A stretch of 64,000 bases of DNA from Sulfitobacter faviae (GCF_029870955.1 NZ_PGFQ01000001.1:992001-1056000), one strand, 5' to 3'; counted from the stretch's first letter, positions 31,469 through 40,805 are shown. Program-made: numbers and translations. The notes: generated from the letters alone by a model not told the origin.

Positions 31469-32057
31469 ATGACCCCCTATTTCTTTGGCTACGGCAGCCT
31501 CGTGAACCGCAACACCCATAGCTACCCCGATGCCCGCCCGGCGCAGCTCGACGGCTGGCGCCGCCAATGGGTCCGCACCGAAGGCCGCGATATCGTCTAT
31601 CTTTCCGTGGTGCAGCACCCCGCTACCCGCATCGACGGGCTGATCGCCGCCGTGCCGGGCGCGGATTGGGCCGCGCTGGACAAACGCGAATACAGCTACG
31701 AACGCCACGCCTCAGGCGGCGCGGTGGTGCATGACCTGACCCCCGCCCCGACATCGCCCATTACGCGATCCCCGCCGACATCGCGGTGACCCACGGCGAT
31801 CACGTCATCCTGCTCAGCTATCTCGATGTGGTGGTCCAAGGCTTCCTGCGCGAATTCGGCACCGAGGGCGCGGCACGCTTTTTCGACACGACCGACGGCT
31901 GGGACACGCCCATCCTCGACGACCGCGCAGCCCCCTCTACCCGCGCCACCAAACGCTGACAGAGGCGGAAACCGCCGTGGTCGACCACCACATGGAACGC
32001 CTATCAGTGCAGATCAAAGAACGCGCCGAAACAACCTTCGCCGCAAGGAACTTCTAA
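31469..32057 (+). CDS. Gamma-glutamylcyclotransferase-like protein (two frameshifts in this sequence)
   Basis: A cytoplasmic AIG2/GGCT-fold protein of about 196 residues once repaired. The substrate-binding loop FFGYGSLVN is at the N-terminus, and the probable catalytic acid is in LDKREYSYER. Two runs appear one base short: C-run 31746-31749 (restores PAPDIAHYAIPADI) and C-run 31931-31935 (restores AAPLYPRHQTLTEAE). The repaired frame closes with a TAA at 32057 after FAARNF. Without the second repair the frame would stop at 31960. It is divergent from the gcv riboswitch operon. Whether it acts on gamma-glutamyl peptides is inferred from fold only. Confidence 0.78.
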
Positions 32058-32163
32058 GGGCCAAAACACGCCCCCCCAAAACCTCCTTCATCCTTTCTTA
32101 AATACCCTCGTGGGTCCGGGGCAGCGCCCCCGGGAGGCTGCCTCAAGCCCCCAAGCCCGCCAA
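32058..32163. other. Convergent gap with a GC-rich hairpin
   Basis: CCGGGG/CCCCGG can pair at 32116-32133 around CAGCG. It has no T-tract on either strand, so terminator function is uncertain. It does not belong to the REP-like family of this window. Confidence 0.35.
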
Positions 32164-33501
32164 TCAGCCGCGCGCCTTCACCACCTGCAACAGCGGCATC
32201 ACCTGCGCCATCTCCGGCCCGTGCTCCTGCCCCGTCAGCGCCAGACGCAGTGGCCGGAACAGCCCGCGCCCCTTCCGGCCCGTGGCTTCCTTGACCGCTG
32301 CGGTCCAGCTGGACCAAGTGGTCTCATCGAAAGGCATTTCGGGCAGCAGCAGCATGGCCTCCGCCACGAATTCGCGGTCTTCTTCGGCGATCACCGGCTC
32401 CGCCCCGTCGCGGAACATGGCCCACCAGGGGCCGAGGTCTTTCAGGGTCGAGATATTCTCGCGCGTCACGGCCCAGAATTGCGCGGCCTTGTCTTCCGGC
32501 ACGCCGAGGGCGGTGATGTCGTCTTTCACGGCTTCCAGCGGCAATTGCTGCAAGTAGCGCCCAGTCAGCGGGAAGAGGTCAGCCACGTCGAATTTCGTCG
32601 GGGCCGAGCCGAAGCGGTTGATGTCAAAGCCGTCGATCAGCTCTGCCATATCCGTGCGCAGTTCCACCGGATCGGAGGACCCGAGCCGCGCCATCAGGCT
32701 CAGAAGCGCGAAGGGCTGGACGCCCTGCTCGCGCAGATCGCGCAGCGCCAATGTGCCCAAACGCTTGCTCAACGCCTCGCCCTGTGGGCCGGTCAGCAGC
32801 GAGTGGTGCGCGAAGGAGGGGACATTACCCTGCCCAAGCGCCTCCATGATCTGGATTTGCGTGGCGGTGTTGGTCACATGGTCCGAGCCGCGCACCACAT
32901 GGGTCACGCCCATCTCGGTGTCATCCACAACGCTCGCCAATGTATAAAGGATCTGCCCGTCGCCGCGGATGAGCACCGGGTCACTGACCGAAGCCGCATC
33001 GATGGAAATATCGCCAAGGATACCATCGTCCCATTCGATCCGCGCGTGATCCAGCTTGAAGCGCCAGACACCATCACCACGTTCGGCCCGAAGGGCAGCT
33101 TTCTCTTCGCCCGACAGGTTCAGCGCGGCGCGGTCATAGACCGGCGGCTTGCCCATGTTGAGCTGTTTCTTGCGCTTGAGGTCCAGCTCTGTCGGCGTCT
33201 CGAAAGCCTCGTAGAAACGGCCCTTTTCGCGCAGGTCATCGGCGGCGGCGTGGTAGCGGTCCAGCCGCTCGGACTGGCGCTCGACCCGGTCCCACTCCAG
33301 ACCCAGCCATTCGAGGTCTTGCTTGATGCCATCGACATATTCTTCCTTGCTGCGCTCGGGATCGGTGTCGTCGATGCGCAGGATGAAAGTGCCGCCCGCC
33401 TTGCGCGCGATGAGGTAGTTCATCAGCGCGGTGCGCAGGTTGCCCACATGGATATAGCCAGTGGGGGACGGGGCGAAACGGGTGATTGTGGGGTTGGACA
33501 T
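32164..33501 (-). CDS. gltX: Glutamate-tRNA ligase
   Basis: Charges tRNA-Glu in the cytoplasm. It is a 445-residue class I enzyme with the HIGH motif in PSPTGYIHVGN at the N-terminus and the KMSKS-type motif in GEALSKRLG near residue 245. The frame is intact. The ATG at 33501 begins MSNPTITRFAP; the upstream in-frame extension is not protein-like. Alphaproteobacteria often have two GluRS paralogues; the length fits the GltX group of about 440-470 residues. Confidence 0.94.
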   Translation of the reverse strand: MSNPTITRFAPSPTGYIHVGNLRTALMNYLIARKAGGTFILRIDDTDPERSKEEYVDGIKQDLEWLGLEWDRVERQSERLDRYHAAADDLREKGRFYEAFETPTELDLKRKKQLNMGKPPVYDRAALNLSGEEKAALRAERGDGVWRFKLDHARIEWDDGILGDISIDAASVSDPVLIRGDGQILYTLASVVDDTEMGVTHVVRGSDHVTNTATQIQIMEALGQGNVPSFAHHSLLTGPQGEALSKRLGTLALRDLREQGVQPFALLSLMARLGSSDPVELRTDMAELIDGFDINRFGSAPTKFDVADLFPLTGRYLQQLPLEAVKDDITALGVPEDKAAQFWAVTRENISTLKDLGPWWAMFRDGAEPVIAEEDREFVAEAMLLLPEMPFDETTWSSWTAAVKEATGRKGRGLFRPLRLALTGQEHGPEMAQVMPLLQVVKARG

Positions 33502-33566
33502 CTGGCGTACTCCTGTTGCGCGCGGGATTGCCACAGGGCGCGGGCGTTGTCCAGCAAAGGCGGGGG

Positions 33567-35111
33567 TCAGCCCCCGTCTGCTGCGGTGCCGGTCTGCGTG
33601 GGCGTAGCCTCTGACGTATCCGCGTCGGTGCTGTCTTCGGGCGCGGGTGTTTCGGTGGCCGCTTCTTCACCGTCAGCCTCTTCCGAAGCCGCCTCCGCCG
33701 CCTCCGAGGTTTCGGCCCCGGCGGACCCATCGCTCAGCGCGCCATTCTCCCATTCGCCCGAGGCTTCCTCGCCGCTGGCATAGCGCATGGTGCCGCTGCC
33801 CTGCCGCTTGCCCGCTTTGAAGGTGCCCTCATAGACATCGCCATTGGCATAGGTCGCAACACCCTGCCCTTCGATCTCACCCTCGGTCCACTCGCCCTCA
33901 TAGACGAAACCGCTGGCCATGGTGATCTTGCCCTGCCCGTGGCGCTGGCCGTTCCTGAAGGCCCCCTCGTAAACGGTGCCATCGGGATAGGTCGCCTTGC
34001 CCTGCCCGTGCCGCTGGCCGTCCTGCCAGCCGCCCTCATAGCGGTAGCCATCTGCATAGGTCATCACGCCTTGGCCGTGGTTGCGGGCATCTTTGAACGC
34101 GCCTTCATAGACCACGCCGTTGGTATAGGTGGCGATCCCCTCGCCCTCGATCACCCCGGCGACCCATTCGCCCTCATAGGTCGAGCCATCGGGATAGGTG
34201 ATCTTGCCCATGCCATCGGCCAGATCATTGCGGAAGGTGCCGACATAGACCGACCCGTCGGGATAGGTCACCTGCCCCTCGCCTTCGATCTGCCCGGCCA
34301 CCCAAGAGCCGGTGTAAACATAGCCATCGGTGCCGGTAAATGTGCCCTGCCCGTCGCGGCGGTCATCCTTGAAATCGCCCTCATAGGTGTCACCGTTTTC
34401 ATAGGTGACCTTGCCCTTGCCCTCACGGCGGCCTGCGACCAGCGTGCCTTCGTAGACGTCGCCATTGGGTTGGGTCAGTGTGCCGGTGCCGTCGATCTGG
34501 CCGTCTTTCCATTTCCCCACATAGACCAGCCCGTCGGGCATGGTCAGCGTGCCTTCGCCGCTGCGTTTACCGGCTTCAATCTCCCCTTCATAGACCGCGC
34601 CATCGGGGTAGGTGATCGTGCCCACGCCCTGTTTGACGCCATCGACCCAATCGCCCTTGTATTCATAGCCACCGGGGCTTTGCATCACGCCCTTGCCGTG
34701 GTGTTTGGCGTTGCGGAACTCGCCCTCATAGCGCACGCCATTGGCGTAGATCGCCACGCCCTGCCCCATGATCGCGCCCGCTTCCCATTCGCCCTCATAG
34801 GTGCCGCCATCGGCAAAGGTGATCTTGCCCAGACCGTCTGGCTTGCCCTTGGCGAAATTGCCCTCATAGACCGATCCGTTGGGGAAACGTGCGACACCTT
34901 CGCCCTTGATCTCCCCCTCGACCCACTCGCCGGAGTATTCATAGCCATTGGGCAGCTTATAGGTGCCGGTGCCATGCTGAAGACCGCCTTGAAAGGTGCC
35001 CTCATAGATGCCGCCGTCGTCATATTCCTTGGTCAGCACCTGCCCGTCCTGCGCCGCAAGCGGCGTGGCCAGAAGGGCGATCAGACAGAGGGGCAGGCTG
35101 CGGTGCAACAT
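33567..35111 (-). CDS. Exported MORN-repeat protein (18 full repeats)
   Basis: A 514-residue protein with signal peptide MLHRSLPLCLIALLATPLAA. It consists of 18 consecutive 23-residue MORN units plus a partial one (residues about 36-460), each starting YxGxW/F and carrying GxGxxxxxxG. The C-terminal tail of about 55 residues is acidic, Ala/Glu/Thr-rich and presumably disordered. Many W units alternate with F units, so the array may have grown by two-repeat duplication. MORN arrays form elongated beta-hairpin rods that bind lipids or proteins. Export implies a periplasmic or surface scaffold. The partner is unknown, and the frame is intact over the whole repeat. Confidence 0.92.
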   Translation of the reverse strand: MLHRSLPLCLIALLATPLAAQDGQVLTKEYDDGGIYEGTFQGGLQHGTGTYKLPNGYEYSGEWVEGEIKGEGVARFPNGSVYEGNFAKGKPDGLGKITFADGGTYEGEWEAGAIMGQGVAIYANGVRYEGEFRNAKHHGKGVMQSPGGYEYKGDWVDGVKQGVGTITYPDGAVYEGEIEAGKRSGEGTLTMPDGLVYVGKWKDGQIDGTGTLTQPNGDVYEGTLVAGRREGKGKVTYENGDTYEGDFKDDRRDGQGTFTGTDGYVYTGSWVAGQIEGEGQVTYPDGSVYVGTFRNDLADGMGKITYPDGSTYEGEWVAGVIEGEGIATYTNGVVYEGAFKDARNHGQGVMTYADGYRYEGGWQDGQRHGQGKATYPDGTVYEGAFRNGQRHGQGKITMASGFVYEGEWTEGEIEGQGVATYANGDVYEGTFKAGKRQGSGTMRYASGEEASGEWENGALSDGSAGAETSEAAEAASEEADGEEAATETPAPEDSTDADTSEATPTQTGTAADGG

Positions 35112-35316
35112 GGGCGGAAATTCCCGATCTCGTTAAGTGGCATTTGGCCCGAGGTTACGGGTGATAGAGGGCAGAGGCAACGTGTTTGCAAGAGGGGCAC
35201 GCCGGTTTGGGCGGATCCCGCGCACCCGGTGCTGCGGGTCAGCTCTGCGCACGGGGGTTTCGCCCCCGGTCCGATCTGCTAGATCCACCCGGTGCCAGCC
35301 AGCCCGGAGCCTTGCC

Positions 35317-36746
35317 ATGTCAGACCGTTTCCGCCTCACCCTCGGGCAGTTGAACCCCACCGCCGGTGATCTGCCCGGAAACGCGGCATTGGCCCGCGAC
35401 GCATGGCAGGCCGGGCGCGATGCAGGCGCGCAGATGGTCGCCCTGCCCGAACTTTTCCTGACCGGACATGACGCGCAAGGGCTGTCGCAAAACCCTGCCT
35501 TTCAGCGCGATGTCTTGGCGCAGCTTGAAGCGCTGGCCGCGCATTGCGCCGATGGCCCCGCCTTGGCACTTGGCGCGCCGTGGGTCGCGGCAGGCAAGCT
35601 CCACAACGCATACCTCCTCCTGCAAGGTGGAAAGATCGCGCACAGGGTGCTGCAACACGCGCCCCGACCGCGCACGCCCTTCGATCCCGCGCCGATCAGC
35701 GGCCCCTATGCGGTGGCGGGGCTGCGCATCGGCTCTCCCATCGGCGCGGATTGTGAGACGGGCGACGTGGCCGAAACGCAGGCCGAAACGGGGGCCGAAC
35801 TGCTGTTGATCCCCCATGCCGCGCCCCATTTGCGCGGCGCGATGGAGCGGCGCCTCAACCACATGGTCGCGCGGGTGATCGAGACGGAACTGCCGGTGAT
35901 CCACCTCAACATGACCGGCGGCGAGGGTGAGACGGTTTTCGATGGTGCCACATTCGCGCTGAACCCCGGCGGCAAGCTGGCATTGCAGATGCCTGCCTTC
36001 GACACAGCGCTTGCCCATGTCGATCTGGAGCGCGGGCCGGAGGGCTGGCGGATCGTGGAAAGCGCCTTCGCGCCGCAGCCGGAGGCGCTGGAACGGGACT
36101 ACCGCGCCTTGGTCGTGGGGCTGCGGGACTATGTTGCCAAAACCGGCGTTTCCAAAGTGCTGATCGAACAGGCCGGGGGAACGATACCGCGCTCGCGGCG
36201 GCAATCGCGCGGGATGCCTTGGGGGCCGAGAATGTCCGCCAGATTGACGTGCCGATGTCAGAACATCTGCACGCCGCGCTGCGGGATGAACTGGCTGCGC
36301 TCGGGGCAGAAGTCAGCGCCGAGACGCTCACCCCTCCCCTGCGCGGCCTGATGCTGCACGCCTTGGCCGATGACGCGGGGGAGATGCTGCTCACCGCACA
36401 GAACAAATCCGCCGCCGCCATGGGGATTGCGGCCCTGATGGGGGATTTCAACCCGGTCAAAGACCTTTACCAAACCGAGGTGCGGGCGCTTTGCGACTGG
36501 CGCAGCAAAAAGGTGCGGGCATGGATGCATGGGCAAGCGCCCAGCCCGACCCCCGACACGGAAGAGGCCGGTGCCGAGGACGCGATCCTGCGCATCCTGC
36601 TGGAGGACGGCGGCCACGTTGATGACTGTGTGGCGGCCGGCTACGCGCCGCAGAGCGCGCAGAGGATTGCAGGGCGGATCGCGGTGGCAAAGGCGCGCAA
36701 GGGGCCAACCGTTCCCGGCCTGCGTTTGAAAGCAGCGACGGCCTAG
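35317..36746 (+). CDS. Degenerate NAD-synthetase-like protein (frameshifted in this sequence)
   Basis: It has the two-domain order of glutamine-dependent NAD synthetase: an N-terminal nitrilase-fold glutaminase (residues about 1-270) and a C-terminal synthetase region. It keeps VALPELFLTGH (the Glu of the triad) and RLNHMVARVIETELPVI. The lysine loop reads HAPRPRTPF where the family has a K-LPN type motif. The Cys segment reads SPIGADCETGD where the family has PICED. The ATP loop reads AGGNDTA in place of SGGxDS. Length is about 476 against the usual 550, with the C-terminal cap missing. The frame breaks at the G-run 36175-36179 next to that loop. I judge it a catalytically impaired paralogue, not the cell's main NadE. 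Confidence 0.72.
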
Positions 36747-38268
36747 ACCGTCTCGCCCGCGTCCAACCGCTGCAACCATTTATCCGCATCGCGCAGAACC
36801 GCCTCGCGCCGGTCGGCGTCCATACGATCCCAAGTGGCATAGATGTTTTTCATCCGCATGTTGCCCTGAAACCGCTCGCGGTGACGGTCAAGGAAATGCC
36901 AGTAGAGCAGATTGAAGGGGCAGGCCTTCGGCCCCGCCTTGGTGCTGACGCTATAGCTGCACCCTTTGCAGTAATCCGACATGCGGTTGATATAGGCCCC
37001 GGAGGAGACATAGGGTTTCGAGGCGATCACCCCGCCATCGGCGAATTGGCTCATGCCCACCGTGTTGGGCGCTTCGACCCATTCATAGGCGTCGGCGTAG
37101 ACCTCCAGATACCACTCATGCACCTGATGCGGGTCGACCCCGGCCAGCAGGGCGAAATTGCCCGTCACCATCAGCCGTTGGATATGGTGGGCATAGGCGT
37201 GTTTCTGGGTCTGGCCAATCGCCTGCCGCAGGCAATTCATCTGCGTGTCGGCACCCCAATAGAAGTCGGGCAGATCCCGGTCGTGGCGCAGCACGTTGCG
37301 CACCACATAGTCCGGCCCTTCGAGGAAATAGATGCCGCGCACATATTCGCGCCAACCGAGGATCTGGCGGATGAACCCTTCGGCGGCGTTAATCGGCACC
37401 TCTCCCGCCTGCCAGGCTTCCTCGGCAGCGCGGCAGACCTCCAACGGGTCCAGCAGCCCGAGGTTGAGATAGGGTGAGATCAGCGCATGAAAGAGATAGG
37501 GCTGCCCCTCCAGCATCGCGTCCTGATAGTCGCCGAAACGCGGCAAAGCGTGGGCGATGAAATGCGCCAGCACCTGCAAGGCTTCCGCGCGCGTCGTGGC
37601 AAAGTCAAAGGGGTGCAGATCGCCGAAGTTGTCGCCAAAGCGCGCGCTCACCAGTTCCAGCACCGCCTCCACCTCGGCATCGGGGCGAAGGTCAGCGGGT
37701 CGGGGATATCCAGCCCTTCCTTCGGAGGTTTGCGGTTGTCGTGGTCGAAATTCCACTTTCCGCCTGCGGGGTCGTCGCCCTCCATCAACATCCCCGTCTC
37801 GCGGCGCATCTCGCGGTAGAAATACTCCATCCTGAGCGCCTTGCGCCCCTCGGCCCAATCCTCAAACCGTTTGCGGCTGGCGATGAAACGGTCATCCGGC
37901 ACAAGCCGTGTGGGGATCGGCGCGTGGGTCAGCGCGTTGATCAGCCGCCACTCCCCCGGCTCGGTCACGATCACCTCACCCGCGCCCGTCTCTTCCGCAC
38001 GGCGGAGCAATTCGCCCACGATGGAACCCGCATTCTCGGGATCGTCCAAGGGGGTGTAGCGCAGCGTCCAGCCGTCTTCCTCCAAGGCACGCGCGAACTT
38101 GCGCATCGCGGCAAAGACCAGCGCGATCTTCTTAGGGTGGTGGCGGACATATTCCGCCTCTTGCGCCACTTCGGCCATGACCACCACATCGCATGCCTTA
38201 TCCGCCGCGCGCAGGGACGACAGGTTTAGCGAGAGTTGATCGCCCAAGACCAAGATCAAACGGCTCAC
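36743..38268 (-). CDS. Cryptochrome/photolyase of the FeS-BCP (PhrB-like) family (frameshifted in this sequence)
   Basis: About 508 residues: a Rossmann N-terminus (LILVLGDQLS) and a C-terminal FAD/FeS helical domain. Four cysteines in QMNCLRQAI, YCKGCSYS and KACPFNLL match the 4Fe-4S ligands of prokaryotic (6-4) photolyases. FAD-region segments include GWREYVRGIYF and HHIQRLMVTGNFALL. The frame breaks at the G-run 37682-37685; one base restores LTFAPDAEVEAVLEL. The start is GTG, either 38268 (GTGA overlap with the upstream SDR stop) or 38271. It may repair UV lesions or sense light. Its 3' end overlaps the NAD-synthetase-like gene by 4 bases. Confidence 0.87.
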
Positions 38269-38933
38269 CACGGCACCGCCTTTCCGGCCCAGTCAAAGAA
38301 CCCGCCGCTCTCCTCCGGGGTCAGCCCGTCGATCACGCGCAGCAGATTGCCCGCCGCCTCTTCCGGTGGGACGGCGGGATGGCGGCCAAGGTATTTCTCG
38401 GTAAAGGGCGTCTCGACCGTGCCGGGGTGCAGCGCGACGCAGATGCTCTGCGGATGGGAGCGCGTCAGCTCGATCGCGGCGGTATGCACGATCTGGTTCA
38501 CCGCCGCCTTGGCGCTGCGGTAGCTGATCCACCCGCCCAGACGGTTGTCCCCGATGGAGCCGACCCGCGCCGAGAGCACGGCGAAAACCGCCCGCCTGTC
38601 GCGGGGCAAAAGCCTTGCCGCGTGGCGCAGCACCAGCGCCGGGCCGACCGCGTTCAGCGCGAATTGATCCAGCATCGCCTTTTGCGTGACGGCACGCAGC
38701 GATTTCTCTGGCGTGGCCCCGTCGATCTCCAAGGCGCCGGTGGCGACGATCACCGCGTCGAAAGGGCCGCTCAGCCCCTCCAGCACGGCATTGACCGATG
38801 CCTCATCCGTCAGGTCCAGACCATCGCCCGCGCGGGACAGGGCCGTCACCGTATCGCCGCGCGCACGCAGAGCCGCACTCAGCGCCGCGCCGATCCCGCC
38901 GCTGGCCCCGATCACCAGCACCCGCGCGCTCAT
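38265..38933 (-). CDS. Short-chain dehydrogenase/reductase (CsgA/C-factor-like)
   Basis: A 222-residue Rossmann-fold oxidoreductase with the cofactor motif GASGGIGAALS at residues 9-19 and the catalytic YRSAK. The sequence AVLSARVGSIGDNRLGGWISY is typical of the small cell-cell signalling-factor SDR group. The stop overlaps the photolyase start, so the two genes are co-translated. The substrate is unknown. The start at 38933 is the likely one; an ATG at 38945 is possible. Confidence 0.85.
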   Translation of the reverse strand: MSARVLVIGASGGIGAALSAALRARGDTVTALSRAGDGLDLTDEASVNAVLEGLSGPFDAVIVATGALEIDGATPEKSLRAVTQKAMLDQFALNAVGPALVLRHAARLLPRDRRAVFAVLSARVGSIGDNRLGGWISYRSAKAAVNQIVHTAAIELTRSHPQSICVALHPGTVETPFTEKYLGRHPAVPPEEAAGNLLRVIDGLTPEESGGFFDWAGKAVPW

Positions 38934-39034
38934 GCCGCCGCCCATGGTATCGCTTGTCGCTCCATCCTGATCTCCCTTGCTTATAGGCAGATAGGCGACG
39001 CTGACGCAGGGGCAAACAAAAGCCGCAACACCCC

Positions 39035-39063
39035 CTTTTCATTTGAAAAGACGGGCGTATAAC
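39035..39063 (+). promoter_or_regulatory. leu promoter region with perfect inverted repeat
   Basis: CTTTTCA-TT-TGAAAAG (39035-39050) is a perfect 7-base inverted repeat. TATAAC at 39058-39063 is a good -10 hexamer. Its position would place the transcription start at or within a base or two of the leader ATG at 39071. The palindrome would cover the -35 region. Confidence 0.5.
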
Positions 39064-39070
39064 TACTCCC

Positions 39071-39157
39071 ATGACACAGGCCGTCCATATCCCGACCCTG
39101 CCGCGCAACTGCGCGGGCCTGCTGCGCGCCAACTTGCTGCACCTAATCCGCCTCTGA
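39071..39157 (+). CDS. leuL: leuA leader peptide (attenuator)
   Basis: A 28-residue open frame ending 72 bases before leuA. It contains seven leucines, six of them in the last twelve codons: GLLRANLLHLIRL. Codons for Leu include CTG, TTG, CTA and CTC. The leucine-rich end and the stem-loop starting at its stop codon are the classic design of ribosome-mediated attenuation, where shortage of leucyl-tRNA stalls the ribosome on the leader. No ribosome-binding site is visible, in line with a leaderless start. Confidence 0.78.
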   Translation: MTQAVHIPTLPRNCAGLLRANLLHLIRL

Positions 39158-39186
39158 GCGTGCCCTTCGGCGCGCCCGCTCAGAGG
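39151..39186 (+). promoter_or_regulatory. Stem-loop at the leu leader stop codon
   Basis: CCTCTGAGCG (39151-39160) and CGCTCAGAGG (39177-39186) are perfect complements, and the 16-base interior can extend the stem partly. The left arm overlaps the last codon and stop of the leader peptide. No T-tract follows, so it may be an antiterminator, a pause hairpin or a rho-type attenuator and not a simple terminator. Confidence 0.65.
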
Positions 39187-39229
39187 GATGTGTTGCGCGC
39201 CAAGGATACCAGCAAAGAAAGAACCCAGG

Positions 39230-40798
39230 ATGACAGATATGACGAAACAGGACCGTGTGCTGATCTTTGACACCACCTTGCGGGATGGCGAACAATCCCC
39301 CGGGGCGACGATGACCCATGCCGAGAAGCTTGAGATCGCCTCGCTCTTGGATGAGATGGGCGTCGACATCATCGAGGCCGGTTTTCCCATCGCCTCAGAA
39401 GGTGATTTCAAAGCGGTTTCCGAAATCGCGCGGCAGAGCCAGAATTCCGTGATCTGCGGCCTTGCCCGGGCGCAGTTGGGCGATATCGACCGTTGCTGGG
39501 AAGCGGTGAAACACGCCGCCCAGCCGCGCATTCACACCTTCATTGGCACCTCGCCCCTGCACCGCGCCATTCCGAACCTCACCCAAGACGAGATGGCCGA
39601 TCGCATCCATGAGACGGTGAGCCATGCCCGCAACCTCTGCGACAACGTGCAATGGTCGCCGATGGATGCCACGCGGACCGAGCTCGACTACCTCTACCGG
39701 GTGGTGGAGATCGCCATCAAGGCGGGCGCCACGACGATCAACATCCCCGACACCGTGGGCTACACCGCCCCGCGCGAGAGCGCCGATCTGATCGCGAAGC
39801 TTCTGGAAAACGTGCCCGGCGCGGATGAGATCGTCTTTGCCACCCATTGTCACAACGACCTCGGCATGGCGACGGCCAACAGCCTCGCTGCCGTCGAGGC
39901 CGGGGCGCGGCAGATCGAATGCACCATCAATGGCTTGGGCGAACGCGCGGGCAACACGGCGCTCGAAGAGGTCGTCATGGCGCTGAAAGTGCGCAACGAC
40001 ATCATGCCCTATGAGACCCGCATCGACAGCCGCAAGATCATGAACATCTCGCGCCGGGTCGCCGCCGTCTCGGGCTTTGCCGTGCAGTTCAACAAGGCCA
40101 TTGTCGGCAAGAACGCCTTTGCCCATGAGAGCGGCATCCACCAAGACGGCATGCTGAAGAACGCCGAGACTTTCGAGATCATGCGCCCCGAGGACGTGGG
40201 TCTGACCGAGACCAACATCGTCATGGGCAAGCACTCGGGCCGCGCCGCGTTGCGGTCCAAGCTCGAAGACCTCGGGTTTGAACTGGGCGACAACCAGCTC
40301 AAGGATGTTTTTGTGCGGTTCAAGGAATTGGCCGACCGCAAGAAGGAAATCTACGAGGATGACCTCATCGCGCTGATGCGCACCGCGACGGACCCCGAGG
40401 AAGACCGCATTCGCCTGAAATCGCTCAAGGTCGTTTGCGGCACCGATGGCCCGCAGACCGCCGATATGGTGCTTGAGATCGACGGTGCGGAGCAGACCAC
40501 GAACCAGACCGGCGACGGCCCCGTCGATGCGGCGTTCAACTGCATCAAGGCGCTGGTGCCGCATTCCGCGCGGTTGCAGCTTTATCAGGTGCATGCGGTG
40601 ACCGAAGGCACCGACGCGCAGGCGACGGTTTCCGTGCGGATGGAGGAAGAGGGCCGCATCGTGACCGGCCAGTCGGCGGATACCGATACCGTGGTGGCGA
40701 GCGTGCGGGCCTATATCCACGCGCTGGGCCGCCTGTTGGTGCGGCGCGAGAAGGGCGGCACGGACAAGCGCGAGATTAATTATAAAGATGTGAGTTGA
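39230..40798 (+). CDS. leuA: 2-isopropylmalate synthase
   Basis: Condenses acetyl-CoA with 2-ketoisovalerate, the committed step of leucine synthesis. The 522-residue protein has DTTLRDGEQSPGA with metal-binding Asp at the start, THCHNDLGMATAN (metal His pair), ECTINGLGERAGN and the C-terminal allosteric domain (about residues 390-510) that senses leucine. The frame is intact. The ATG at 39230 (MTDMTKQDR) is used; 39239 is an alternative. The gene has its own leader peptide upstream and a terminator downstream, so it appears monocistronic and controlled by both attenuation and feedback. Confidence 0.95.
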   Translation: MTDMTKQDRVLIFDTTLRDGEQSPGATMTHAEKLEIASLLDEMGVDIIEAGFPIASEGDFKAVSEIARQSQNSVICGLARAQLGDIDRCWEAVKHAAQPRIHTFIGTSPLHRAIPNLTQDEMADRIHETVSHARNLCDNVQWSPMDATRTELDYLYRVVEIAIKAGATTINIPDTVGYTAPRESADLIAKLLENVPGADEIVFATHCHNDLGMATANSLAAVEAGARQIECTINGLGERAGNTALEEVVMALKVRNDIMPYETRIDSRKIMNISRRVAAVSGFAVQFNKAIVGKNAFAHESGIHQDGMLKNAETFEIMRPEDVGLTETNIVMGKHSGRAALRSKLEDLGFELGDNQLKDVFVRFKELADRKKEIYEDDLIALMRTATDPEEDRIRLKSLKVVCGTDGPQTADMVLEIDGAEQTTNQTGDGPVDAAFNCIKALVPHSARLQLYQVHAVTEGTDAQATVSVRMEEEGRIVTGQSADTDTVVASVRAYIHALGRLLVRREKGGTDKREINYKDVS

Positions 40799-40805
40799 AT
40801 TATAG

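Noticed and set aside
31283..31708. A minus-strand open frame of 141 codons across the gcvT leader and the GGCT-like gene
   Set aside because: It overlaps the glycine riboswitch and the sense GGCT-like gene and has no protein features.
33567..35111. Regular 69-base repeats resembling a tandem-repeat or CRISPR-like array
   Set aside because: The period is exactly 23 codons, the units vary as protein repeats do (MORN), and there are no identical repeats with unique spacers.
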